Made by a program: the position numbers and the translations under genes. The notes under the pieces were generated by a model, which was not told the DNA's origin, did not search any database, and saw only the letters and a list, made by a program, of their open reading frames with translations. Below, piece after piece: positions 25,601 through 39,200 of a stretch of 64,000 bases of DNA. The stretch is from Hydractinia symbiolongicarpus. Its lineage: Eukaryota; Cnidaria; Hydrozoa; Anthoathecata; Hydractiniidae. The DNA lies in NCBI RefSeq assembly GCF_029227915.1, contig NC_079878.1:28733501-28797500 (forward strand). The letters are read 5' to 3'. The first letter of the stretch is position 1, and every line of letters starts with the position of its first letter.

Positions 25601-28600
25601 AAACGATTGACTGTGGCACTTAATTGAAGGGATTTTGGACTGTGACCGTATAAATGTCACAAATGAGACGATTGAACTCCCAGAAATAACATTCCTTCCT
25701 GCCGGAACTCAGCGATTACACTGGGCGCTGTGGTAGCGTTTTATTTAAAAATTTAGATAAATAAGTCATTTTTTACTGTGTGACCAATCCTAGTCGTTAT
25801 CGCGCGCTGAAGAAATAGAGACAGTTTCAAAAACTACATTTCAGTGACTTTCTAACGGTATCAGTCCGTTTGAGATACAACGGTTGCGTCACATATTCGT
25901 ACTAACATGTATTTAGGGACATTTTTCTTATATTACTAGGTTGTATCGCTTTTAACAGTGAAACAATTGACTGTGGCACTTAATTGAACTGATTTTGGAC
26001 TGTGACCTTATAAATGTGATAAATGAGCCAGTTGGACTACAAAAAATAACATTCTTCTTAATTTGACATGATTGCTGGAAATCAGCGATTGCACTGGGCG
26101 CAGTGGTAGCGCTTTTTTATCAATTAAGATAAATAAGTCATTTATTACTGTGGGACCAATCCTAGCGGTTACCTCGCGCTGAAGAAATAGAGACAGTTTC
26201 AAAAACTACATTTCATTGACTTTATAACGGTGTCATTCCGTTTGAGTTACAACGGTTGTGTCACACATTCGCACGAAAATTTATTTAGTGATTTTTTTCC
26301 GATATTACTAAGTTGTATCGCTGTTAACAGTGAAACGATTGACTGTGGGACTTAATTAAACTGACTCTGGACTGTGACCTTTTATATGTGATGAGTGAGC
26401 CATCTGGACTCCAAGAAATAACATTCTTCTTAGTTTGGCTTGATTTCCGGAACTCAGCGATTACACTGGGCTCTGTGGTAACGCTCCATTTAAAAATTTA
26501 AATAAATAAGTCACTTTTTATTGTGGAACCAATCCTAGCCGTTATCGCGCGCTGAAAAAATAGAGAAAGTTTCGAAAACTACATTTCCATGAATTTCTAA
26601 CGGTTTCAGTTTGTTTGAGTTACAACGCTTGCATCACATATTCGTTCCCACATGTATGCAGGGATATTTTTCTGATATTACTAGGTTTTATCGCCTTTAA
26701 CAGTGAAACGATTGACTGTGGCACTTAAACGAACTGATTTTGGACTGTGACCTTATAAATGTGATAAATGAGCAAATTGGACTCCCAGAAATAACATTTC
26801 TCTTAATTTGACATGATTGCTGGAATTCAACGATTACAATGGCGCTGTGGTAGCGCTTCTTAAAAAAATTTAGATAAATAAGTCATATTTACTGTGGGAC
26901 CAATGCTGGCCGTTAGAACGCGCTGAGAAAGTAGGAACAGTTTCAAATACTACATTTCAATGACTTTCTAGCGGTATCAATCCGTCTGAGTTACAACGGT
27001 TACGTCACATATTCGTACCCACATGTATTTAGCGATATCTTTCCGCTATTACTAGGTTGCATCGCTCTTAACATTGAAACGATTGATGTGGGACTTAATT
27101 GAATTGATTTTGGACTGTGACTTTATAAATGTGAAAGTGAGAAAATTGAACTTCAAGAAATAACATTCTTCTTAATTTTACATGATTACCGGAACTCAGC
27201 GATTACACTGGGCGCTGTGGTAGCGCTTCATTTAAAAATTTATATATATCAGTCGTATTTACTGTGGCACCTATCCTGGCCGTTAGCACGCGCTGAAGAA
27301 ATAGGAACAGTTTCAAAACCTACATTTCATTGACTTTCTAGCGGTATCAATCCGTTTGAGTTACAACGGTTGCGTCACATATTCGTACTAACATGTATTT
27401 AGGGACATTTTTCTTATATTACTAGGTTGTATCGCTTTTAACAGTGAAACAATTGACTGTGGCACTTAATTGAACTGATTTTGGACTGTGACCTTATAAA
27501 TGTCACAAATAAGACAATTGGACTCCCAGAAATAACATTCCTTCTAATTTGACATGATTGCTAGAATTCAACGATTACAATGGGCGCTGTGGTAGCGCTT
27601 CATTTAAAAATTTATATAAATCAGTCGTATTTACTGTGGCACCTATCCTGGCCGTTAGCACGCGCTGAAGAAATAGGAACAGTTTCAAAACCTACATTTC
27701 ATTGACTTTCTAGCGGTATCAGTCCGTTTGAGTTACTACGGTTGGGTCACATATTCGTACCAACATGTATTTAGCGATATTTTTCTGATATTACTAGGTT
27801 TCATCGCTTTTATGAGTTAAACGATTGACTGTGGGACTTAATTGAACTGATTTTAGACTGTGACCTTATAAATGTGATAAATGAGACAATTGGACGCCAG
27901 AAAGGAACATTCTTCTCAACTTGACATAATTGCCGGAACTCAGCGATTACGCTGGGCGCTGTGGTAGCGCTTCATTTAAAAACTTAGATAAATAAGTCAA
28001 TTTTACTGTTGGACCAATCCTAGCCGTTATCACGCGCTGAAGAAATAGCTACAGTTTCAAAAACTACATTTCATTGACTTTCTAACGGTGTCAGTCCGTT
28101 TGAGTTACAACGGTTGGGTCACATACTCGTACCAACGTGTATTTAGCTATATTTTTCTGATATTACTAGGTTGCATTGCTTATAACAGTTAAACGATTGA
28201 CTGTGGGAATTAATTGAACTAACTTTGGCTGTGACCTAATAAATGTGATAAATGCGACAATTGGACTCCAAGAAATAACATTCTTCTCAACTTGACATGA
28301 TTGCCAGAACTCAGCGATTACACTGGGCGCTGTGGTAGCGCTTCATTTAAAAACTTAGATAAATAAGGCAATCTTTACTGTGGGACCAATCCTAGCCGTT
28401 ATCGCGCGCTGAAGAAATAGCTACAGTTTCAAAAACTACATTTCATTGACTTTCTAACGGTGTCAGTCCGTTTGAGTTACAACGGTTGGGTCACATACTA
28501 GTACCTACATGTAATTAGCGATATTTTTCTGATATTACTAGGTTGCACCGCTTTTAACAGTTCAACGATTGACTGTGGGACTTAATTGAACTGATTTTAG

Positions 28601-30970
28601 ACTGTGACCTTATAAATGTGATAAATGAGACAATTGGACGCCAGGAAGGAACATTCTTCTCAACTTGACATAATTGCCGGAACTGAGCGATTTCACTGGG
28701 CGCTGTGGTAGCGCTTCATTTAAAAACTTGAATAAATAAGTCAATATTTACTGTGGGACCAATCCTAGCCGTTATCACGCGCTGAATAAGTAGGACCAGT
28801 TTCAAATACTACATTTCAATGACTTTCTAGCGGTATCAATCCGTCTGAGTTACAACGGTTACGTCACATATTCGTACCCACATGTATTTAGCGATATCTT
28901 TCCGCTATTACTAGGTTGCATCGCTCTTAACATTGAAACGATTGACTGTGGGACTTAATTGAATTGATTTTGGACTGTGACTTTATAAATGTGAAAGTGA
29001 GAAAATTGAACTTCCAGAAATAACATTCTTCTTAATTTTACATGATTGCCAGAACTCAGCGATTACACTGGGCGCTGTGGTAGCGCTTCATTTAAAAATT
29101 TATATATATCAGTCGTATTTACTGTGGCACCTATCCTGGCCGTTAGCACGCGCTGAAGAAATAGGAACAGTTTCAAAACCTACATTTCATTGACTTTCTA
29201 GCGGTATCAATCCGTTTGAGTTACAACGGTTGCGTCACATATTCGTACTAACATGTATTTAGGGACATTTTTCTTATATTACTAGGTTGTATCGCTTTTA
29301 ACAGTGAAACAATTGACTGTGGCACTTAATTGAACTGATTTTGGACTGTGACCTTATAAATGTCACAAATGAGACAATTGGACTCCCAGAAATAACATTC
29401 CTTCTAATTTGACATGATTGCTAGAATTCAACGATTACAATGGGCGCTGTGGTAGCGCTTCATTTAAAAATTTATATAAATCAGTCGTATTTACTGTGGC
29501 ACCAATCCTAGCCGTTATCACGCGCTGAAGAAATAGCTACAGTTTCAAAAACTACATTTCATTGACTTTCTAACGGTGTCAGTCCGTTTGAGTTACAACG
29601 GTAGGGTCACATACTCGTACCAACGTGTATTTAGCTATATTTTTCTGATATTACTAGGTTGCATCGCTTATAACAGTTAAACGATTGACTGTGGGACTTA
29701 ATTGAACTAACTTTGGCTGTGACCTAATAAATGTGATAAATGCGACAATTGGACTCCAAGAAATAACATTCTTCTCAACTTGACATGATTGCCAGAACTC
29801 AGCGATTACACTGGGCGCTGTTGTAGCGCTTCATTTAAAAACTTAGATAAATAAGGCAATCTTTACTGTGGGACCAATCCTAGCCGTTATCGCGCGCTGA
29901 AGAAATAGCTACAGTTGCAAAAACTACATTTCATTGACTTTCTAACGGTGTCAGTCCGTTTGAGTTACAACGGTTGGGTCACATACTAGTACCTACATGT
30001 AATTAGCGATATTTTTCTGATATTACTAGGTTGCACCGCTTTTAACAGTTAAACGATTGACTGTGGGGCTTAATTGAACTGATTTTAGACTGTGACCTTA
30101 TAAATGTGATAAATGAGACAATTGGACGCCAGGAAGGAACATTCTTCTCAACTTGACATAATTGCCGGAACTGAGCGATTTCACTGGGCGCTGTGGTAGC
30201 GCTTCATTTAAAAACTTGAATAAATAAGTCAATATTTACTGTGGGACCAATCCTAGCTGTTATCACGCGCTGAAGAAATAGCTACAGTTTCAAAAACTAC
30301 ATTTCATTGACTTTCTAACGGTGTCAGTCTGTTTGAGTTACAACGGTTGGGTCACATATTCGTACTAACATGTATTTAGCGATATTTTTCTGATATTACT
30401 AGGTTTCATCGCTTATAACAGTAAAATGATTGACTGTGGAGCTTAATTGAACTAACTCTGGACTGTGACCTAATAAATGTGATAAATGCAACAATTGGAC
30501 GCCAAGAAATAACATTCTTCTCAACTTGACATGATTGCCGGAACTCAGCGATTACGCTGGGCGCTGTGGTAGCGCTTCATTTAAAAACTTGGATAAATAA
30601 GTCAATTTTACTGTTGGACCAATCCTAGCCGTTATCGCGCACAGAAGAAATAGCTACAGTTTCAAAAACTACATTTCATTGACTTTCTAACGGTGTCAGT
30701 CCGTTTGAGTTACAACGGTTGGGTCACATACTCGTACCAACGTGTATTTAGCTATATTTTTCTGATATTACTAGGTTGCATCGCTTATAACAGTTAAACG
30801 ATTGACTGTGGGACTTAATTGAACTAACTTTGGCTGTGACCTAATAAATGTGAGAAATGAGACAATTGGACTCCACGAAATAACATTCTTCTCAATTTGA
30901 CATGATTCCCGGAACTCAGCGATTACACTGGGCGCTGTGGTAGCGCTTTATTACAAAATTAAGATAAATA
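25600..30970. repeat. Mixed satellite zone with 1.86-kb and 1.49-kb duplications
   Basis: The monomers here are more varied. One pair of segments, about 26942-27635 and 28801-29494, matches at a shift of 1,859-1,860 bp. It shares TCAATCCGTCTGAGTTAC and GCTCTTAACATTGAAACG. A second pair, about 28007-28795 and 29495-30283, matches at a shift of 1,488 bp and shares ACCAACGTGTATTTAGC and GCCAGGAAGGAACATTC. The first pair ends exactly where the second begins, near 29495. This suggests one rearrangement brought the two together. A single-base deletion at 27084 (GATTGATGTGG) is private to one copy. Confidence 0.7.
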
Positions 30971-32100
30971 AGTTTTTCTTTACTGTGGGAACAATCCTGG
31001 CCGTTATCGGGCGCTGAAGAAATAGCGACAGTTTTAAAAACAACATTTCATTAACGTTCTAACTGTGTCAATCCGTTTGAGTTACAACGGTTGCGTCACA
31101 CATTCGTATCAACATGTATTTAGTGATTTTTTTCCGATATTAATAAGTTGTATCGCTTTTAACAGTGAAACGATTGACTGTGGGACTTAATTTAGCTGAC
31201 TCTAGACTGTGACCTTATAAATGTGATAAATGAGCCAATTGGACCCCAAGGAATAACATTCTTCTTAATTTGACATGATTGCTGGAATTCAGCGATTACA
31301 CTGGGCACTGTAGTAGCGCTTCATTTAAAAATTTTGATAAATAAACCATTTTTAACTGTGGGACCAATCCTAGCCGTTATCGCGCGCTGAACAAATAGCT
31401 ACAGTTTCAAAAACTACATTTCATTGATTTTCTAACGGTGCCAGTTCGTTTGAGTTACAACGGTTGGGTCACATACTCGTAACAACATGAATTTAGCGAT
31501 ATTTATCTGATATTACTAGGTTGCATCGCTTTTAACAGTGAAACGATTGACTGTGGGACTTAATTGAATTAACTTTGGACTGTGACCTCATGAATGTGAT
31601 AAATGAGACAATTGGACTCACAGAAATATCATTCTTTTTAATTTAACAAGATTGCCGGAACTCAGCAATTACACTGGGTGCTGTAGTAGCGCTTCATTTA
31701 AAAATTTAGATAAATAAGTCATTTTTTACTGTGTGACAAATCCTACCCGTTATCGCGCGCTGAAGAAATAGCTACAGTTTCAAAAACTACATTTCATTGA
31801 CTTTCTAATGGTGTCATTTCGTTTGAGTTACAACGGTTGTGTCACATACTCGTAATAACATGAATTTAACGATATTTATCTGACATTACTAGGTTGCATC
31901 GCTTTTAACAGTGAAACGATTGACTGTTGGACTTAATTGAATTAACTTTGGACTGTGACCTCATGAATGTGATAAATGAAACAATTGGACTCACAGAAAT
32001 ATAATTCTTTTTAATTTAACAAGATTGCCGGAACTCAGCAATTACACTGGGTGCTGTAGTAGCGCTTCATTTAAAAATTTAGATAAATAAGTCATTTTTT

Positions 32101-32360
32101 ACTGTGGGACCAATCCTAGGCGTTATCGCGCGCTGAAGAAATAGCGACAGTTTCAAAAACTATATTTCATTGACTTTCTAACGGTGTCAGTCCGCTTGAG
32201 TTACAACAGTTGGGTGACATATTCGTACCAACATGTATTTAGTGATATTTTTCTGATAATACTAGGTTGCATCGCTTTTAACAAGGAAACAATTGACTGT
32301 GGGACTTAATTACAAAATTTATTACTTTATTACAAAATTAAGATAAATAAGTCTTTCTTT
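32101..32360. repeat. Internally deleted monomer (260 bp)
   Basis: The anchor-to-anchor distance is 260 bp instead of 372, so about 112 bp is missing. The break lies near 32310. There the usual GGGACTTAATT runs into ACAAAATTTATTACTT and then the usual TTACAAAATTAAG tail. The short direct repetition of TTATTAC/TTTATTAC at the join suggests slippage or microhomology repair. Confidence 0.8.
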
Positions 32361-32720
32361 ACTGTGGGACCAATCCAGGCCGTTACCATGCGCCGAAAAG
32401 ATAAAGACTTTCTCAAAAACTACATTTCACTGACTTGTTGGCGGTATCATTCCGTTTGAGTTACAACGGTTGCGTCACATATTCGTACCAACATGTATTT
32501 AGGGACATTTTTCTGAATATTACTAGGTTGTATCGCTTTTAACAGTGAAACAATTGAATTGGCACTTATTTGAACTGATTTTGGACTGTGACCTTATAAA
32601 TGTGATAAATGAGGCAAATGGACTCCCAGAAATAACATTCCTCTGAATTTGACATGATTGCCGGAACCCAGCGATTACACTGGGCGCTGTGGTAACGCTT
32701 CATTTAAAAACTTAGATAAA
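32361..32720. repeat. First monomer of the CGCCGAAAAG subfamily
   Basis: The tag CGCCGAAAAG at 32391, together with the TTGTTGGCGGTATCATTCCG region, first appears here, directly after the 260-bp deleted monomer. I noticed no instance to the left. To the right it recurs often, including near 45417, 48735, 50227, 55966, 59681 and 60427. It marks the start of the right-hand subfamily. Confidence 0.65.
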
Positions 32721-33289
32721 TAAGTCATTCTTTACTGTGTGACAAATCCTACCCGTTATTGCGCGCTGAAAAAATAGCTACAGTTTCAAAAACTACATTT
32801 CATTGACTTTCTAACGGTGTCACTTCGTTTGAGTTACAACGGTTGTGTGACATATTCGTACCAACATGTATTTAGTGATATTTTTCTGATAATACTAGGT
32901 TGCATCACTTTTAACGAGGAAACGATTGACTGTGGGACTTAATTGAACTAACTTTGGACTGTGACCATATAAATTTTATAACTAAGACAATTGGACTCCA
33001 AGAAATAACATTCTTCTTAATTTGACATGATTGCCGGATCTCAGCGAGTACACTCGGGGCTGTGGTAGCGCTTCATTTAAAAATTTAGATAAATAAGTCA
33101 TTTTTTACTGTGGGACCAATCCTAGCTGTTATCGCGCGCTGAAGAAATAGAGACAGTTTCAAAAACTACATTTCACTGACTTTCTAACGGTGTCAGTCTT
33201 TTTGAGTTACAACAATTGAGTCACATATTCGTACAAACATGTATTTAGCGATATTTTTCTGATATTACTAGGTTGCATCGCTTATAACA

Positions 33290-36200
33290 GTGAAACGATT
33301 AACTGTGGGACTTAATTGAACTAACTTTGGACTGTGACCTCTTCAATGTGATAAATAAGACAATTGGACTCCAAGAAATAACATTCTTCTTAATTTGACA
33401 TGATTGCCGGAACTCAGCGATTACACTGGGCGCTGTGGTAACGCTTCAATTAAAATTTAGATAAATAAGTCATTTTGTACTATGGGACCAAATACTAGCA
33501 GTTAGCGCGCTGAAGAAATAGAGACATTTTCAAAAACTACTTCTCAATGACTTTCTAGCCGTATCAATCCGTTTGATTAACAACGCTTGCGTCACATAAT
33601 CGTACCAACATGTATTTGGCGATATTTTTCTGACATTACTAAGTTGTATCGCTTTTAACAGTGGAACGATTGACTGTGGTACATCATTGAACTGATTCTG
33701 GGCTCTGACCTTATAAATGTGATAAATGAGACAATTGGAACCAGGAAATAACATTCTTCTTAATTTAACATGATTGCTGGAATTTACCAATTACACTGGG
33801 CGCTGTGGTAGCGCTTCATTTAAAGTTTAGATTAATAAGTCATATTGTACTGTGGGACCAATCCTAGCCGTTAGCGCGCGCTGAAGAAATAGAGGCATTC
33901 TCAAAAATACATTTCGATGACTTTCTAGCGCTACCAATCTATTTGAGTTACAAAGGTTGCGTCACAAAATCGTACGAACATGTATTTGGCGATATTTTTC
34001 TCATATTATTAGGTTACATCGCTTTTAACTGTGAAAGGATTGACTGTTGGACTTAATTGAACTGATTTTGCACTGTGACCTTATAAATATGATAAATGAG
34101 CCAATTGGACTCCCAGAAATAACATTCCTCGGAATTTGACATGATTGCCGGAACTCAGCGATTACACTGGGCGCTGTGGTAACGCGTCATTTAAAAACTT
34201 AGATAAATAAGTCATTTTTTACTGCGGGACAAATCCTAGCGGTTATCGCGCACTGAAGGAATAGCGACAGTTTCAAAAACTACATTTCATTGACTTTCTA
34301 ACGGTGTCAGTCCGTTTGAGTTACAACAGTTGTGTGACATATTCGTACCAACATGTATTTAGTGATATTTTTCTGATAATACTAGGTTGCATCGCTTTTA
34401 GCAAGGAAACGATTGACTGTGACACTTAATTTAGCTGACTCTGGACTGTGACCATATAAATGTGATAAATGAGCCAATTGGACCCCAAGGAATAACATTC
34501 TTCTTAATTTGACATGATTGTTGGAATTCAGCGATTACACTAGGATCTGTGGTAGCGCTTTATCACAAAATTAAGATAAATAAGTCTTTCTTTACTGTGG
34601 GACCAATCCTGGCCGTTACTACGCGCCGAAATGATAGAGACATTCTCAAAAACTAAATTTCACTGACTTCTTGGCGGTATCAATCCGTTTGAGTTACAAC
34701 GGTTGCGTCACATATTCGTACCAACATGAATTTAGCGATATTTATCTGACATTACTAGGTTTCATCGCTTTTAACAGTGAAACGATTGACTATGGGACTT
34801 AATTGAACTAACTTTGGACTGTGACCTCATAAATGTGATAAATGAGACAATTGGACTCCAAGAAAGAACATTCTTTTTAATTTGACAAGATTGCCGGAAC
34901 TCGGCGAATACACTGGGCGCTGTGGTAGCGCTTCATTTAAAAATTTAGATAAATATGTCATTCTTTACTGTGGGACCAATCCTAACGGTTATCGCGCACT
35001 GAAGAAATAGCAACAGTTTCAAAAACTACATTTCATTGAATTTCTAACGGTGTCAGTCCGTTTGAGTTACAACAGTTGTGTGACATATTCGTACAAACAT
35101 GTATTTAGTGATATTTTTCTGATAATACTAGGTTGCATCACCTTTAACGAGGAAACGATTGACTGTGGGACTTAATTGAACTAACTTTGGACTGTGACCA
35201 TATAAATTTTATAACTAAGACAATTGGACTCCAAGAAATAACATTCTTCTTAATGTGACATGATTGCCGGATCTCAGCGAGTACACTCGGGGCTGTGGTA
35301 GCGCTTCATTTAAAAATTTAGATAAATAAGTCATTTTTTACTGTGGGACCAATCCTAGCTGTTATCGCGCGCTGAAGAAATAGAGACAGTTTCAAAAACT
35401 ACATTTCACTGACTTTCTAACGGTGTCAGTCTTTTTGAGTTACAACGATTGAGTCACATATTCGTACCAACATGTATTTAGCGATATTTTTCTGATATTA
35501 CTAGGTTGCATCGCTTATAACAGTGAAACGATTAACTGTGGGACTTAATTGAACTAACTTTGGACTGTGACCTCTTCAATGTGATAAATGAGACAATTGG
35601 ACTCCAAGAAATAACATTCTTCTTAATTTAACATGATTGCCGGAACTCAGCGATTACACTGGGCGCTGTGGTAACGCTTCAATTAAAATTTAGATAAATA
35701 AGTCATTTTGTACTATGGGACCAATACTAGCAGTTAGCGCGCTGAAGAAATAGAGACATTTTCAAAAACTACTTCTCAATGACTTTCTAGCCGTATCAAT
35801 CCGTTTGATTAACAACGCTTGCGTCACATAATCGTACCAACATGTATTTGGCGATGTTTTTCTGACATTACTAAGTTGTATCGCTTTTAACAGTGGAACG
35901 ATTGACTGTGGCACTTCATTGAACTGATTCTGTGCTGTGACCTTATAAATGTGATAAATGAGACAATTGGAACCAGGAAATAACATTCTTCTTAATTTAA
36001 CATGATTGCTGGAATTTACCAATTACACTGGGCGCTGTGGTAGCGCTTCATTTAAAGTTTAGATTAATAAGTCATTTTGTACTGTAGGACCAATCCTAGC
36101 CGTTAGCGCGCGCTGAAGAAATAGAGGCATTCTCAAAAATACATTTCGATGACTTTCTAGCGCTATCAATCTATTTGAGTTACAAATGTTGCGTCACAAA

Positions 36201-39200
36201 ATCGTACGAACATGTATTTGGCGATATTTTTCTCATATTATTAGGTTACATCGCTTTTAACTGTGAAAGGATTGACTGTTGGACTTAATTGAACTGATTT
36301 TGGACTGTGACCTTATAAATGTGATAAATGAGCCAATTGGACTCCCAGAAATAACATTCCTCTGAATTTGACATGATTGCCGGAACTCAGCGATTACCCT
36401 GGGCTCTGTGGTAACGCTTCATTTAAAAACTTAGATAAATAAGTCAATTTTTACTGTGGGACAAATCCTAGCCGTTATCGCGCGCTGAAAAAATAGCTAC
36501 AGTTTCAAAAACTACATTTCATTGACTTTCTAATGGTGTCAGTTCGTTTGAGTTACAACGGTTGGGTCACATACTCGTAACAACATGAATTTAACGATAT
36601 TTATCTGAAATTACTAGGTTGCATCGCTTTTAACAGTGAAACGATTGACTGTTGGACTTAATTGAACTAACTTTGGACTGTGACCTCATGAATGTGATAA
36701 ATGAGACAATTGGACTCCAAGAAAGAACATTCTTTTAAATTTTACAAGATTGCCGGAACTCAGCGATTACACTGGGCGCTGTCGTAGCGCTTCATTTAAA
36801 AATTTAGATAAATATGTCATTCTTTACTGTTGGACCCATCCTAACGGTTATCGCGCATTGAAGAAATAGCGACAGTTTCAAAAACTACATTTCATTGACT
36901 TTCTAACGGTGTCAGTCCGTTTGAGTTACAACAGTTGTGTGACATATTCGTACCAACATGTATTTAGTGATATTTTTCTGATAATACTAGGTTGCATCGC
37001 TTTTAGCAAGGAAACGATTGACTGTGGGACTTAATTTTGCTGACTCTGGACTGTGACCTTATAAATGTGATAAATGAGCCAATTGGACCCCAAGGAATAA
37101 CATTCTTCTTAATTTGACATGATTGCTGGAATTCAGCGATTACACTAAGATCTGTGGTAGCGCTTTATCACAAAATTAAGATAAATAAGTCTTTCTTTAC
37201 TGAGGGACCAATCCTGGCCGTTACTACGCGCCGACAAGATAGAGACATTCTCAAAAACTAAATTTCACTGACTTCTTGGCGGTATCAATCCGTTTGAGTT
37301 ACAACGGTTGCGTCACATATTCGTACCAACATGAATTTAGCGATATTTATCTGACATTACTAGGTTGCATCGCTTTTAACAGTGAAACGATTGACTATGG
37401 GACTTAATTGAACTAACTTTGGACTGTGAACTCATAAATGTGATAAATGAGACAATTGGACTCCAAGAAAGAACATTCTTTTTAATTTGACAAGATTGCC
37501 GGAACTCAGCGATTACACTGGGCGCTGTGGTAGCGCTTCATTTAAAAATTTAGATAAATATGTCATTCTTTACTGTGGGACCAATCCTAACGGTTATCGC
37601 GCACTGAAGAAATAGCAACAGTTTCAAAAACTACATTTCATTGAATTTCTAACGGTGTCAGTCCGTTTGAGTTACAACAGTTGTATGACATATTCGTACC
37701 AACATGTATTTAGTGATATTTTTCTGATAATACTATGTTGCATCACTTTTAACAGTGAAACGATTAACTGTGGGACTTAATTGAACTAACTTTGGACTGT
37801 GACCTCTTCAATGTGATAAATGAGACAATTGGACTCCAAGAAATAACATTCTTCTTAATTTGACATGATTGCCGGAACTCAGCGATTACACTGGGCGCTG
37901 TGGTAACGCTTCAATTAAAATTTAGATAAATAAGTCATTTTGTACTATGGGACCAAATACTAGCAGTTAGCGCGCTGAAGAAATAGAGACATTTTCAAAA
38001 ACTACTTCTCAATGACTTTCTAGCCGTATCAATCCGTTTGATTAACAACGCTTGCGTCACATAATCGTACCAACATGTATTTGGCGATATTTTTCTGACA
38101 TTACTAAGTTGTATCGCTTTTAACAGTGGAACGATTGACTGTGGTACATCATTGAACTGATTCTGGGCTTTGACCTTATAAATGTGATAAATGAGACAAT
38201 TGGAACCAGGAAATAACATTCTTCTTAATTTAACATGATTGCTGGAATTTACCAATTACACTGGGCGCTGTGGTAGCGCTTCATTTAAAGTTTAGATTAA
38301 TAAGTCATATTGTACTGTGGGACCAATCCTAGCCGTTAGCGCGCGCTGAAGAAATAGAGGCATTCTCAAAAATACATTTCGATGACTTTCTAGCGCTACC
38401 AATCTATTTGAGTTACAAAGGTTGCGTCACAAAATCGTACGAACATGTATTTGGCGATATTTTTCTCATATTATTAGGTTACATCGCTTTTAACTGTGAA
38501 AGGATTGACTGTTGGACTTAATTGAACTGATTTTGCACTGTGACCTTATAAATATGATAAATGAGCCAATTGGACTCCCAGAAATAACATTCCTCGGAAT
38601 TTGACATGATTGCCGGAACTCAGCGATTACTCTGGGCGCTGTGGTAACGCGTCATTTAAAAACTTAGATAAATAAGTCATTTTTTACTGTGGGACAAATC
38701 CTAGCGGTTATCGCGCACTGAAGGAATAGCGACAGTTTCAAAAACTACATTTCATTGACTTTCTAACGGTGTCAGTCCGTTTGAGTTACAACAGTTGTGT
38801 GACATATTCGTACCAACATGTATTTAGTGATATTTTTCTGATAATACTAGGTTGCATCGCTTTTAGCAAGGAAACGATTGACTGTGACACTTAATTTAGC
38901 TGACTCTGGACTGTGACCTTATAAATGTGATAAATGAGCCAATTGGACCCCAAGGAATAACATTCTTCTTAATTTGACATGATTGTTGGAATTCAGCGAT
39001 TACACTAGGATCTGTGGTAGCGCTTTATCACAAAATTAAGATAAATAAGTCTTTCTTTACTGTGGGACCAATCCTGGCCGTTACTACGCGCCGAAATGAT
39101 AGAGACATTCTCAAAAACTAAATTTCACTGACTTCTTGGCGGTATCAATCCGTTTGAGTTACAACGGTTGCGTCACATATTCGTACCAACATGAATTTAG

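Larger units (their letters stand above)
30970..33290. repeat. Diverged single monomers
   Basis: Monomers in this stretch do not fall into a clear higher-order period, apart from a local one-monomer repetition around 31430-32080 that shares AACAAGATTGCCGG. The zone separates the left half of the array, rich in GTGTGACC and type a-e monomers, from the right half, rich in CGCCGAAAAG monomers. It also contains the shortest ordinary-looking unit, at 32101-32360. Confidence 0.65.

Noticed and set aside
5187-26202. Recurrent 64-codon minus-strand open frames (5187, 7045, 8161, 20807, 26008) and 68-76-codon frames (11810, 18104)
   Set aside because: They are the same stretch of the satellite monomer read in one frame in several related units. 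They recur at HOR spacings and are closed by stops in sister monomers, so they are not genes.
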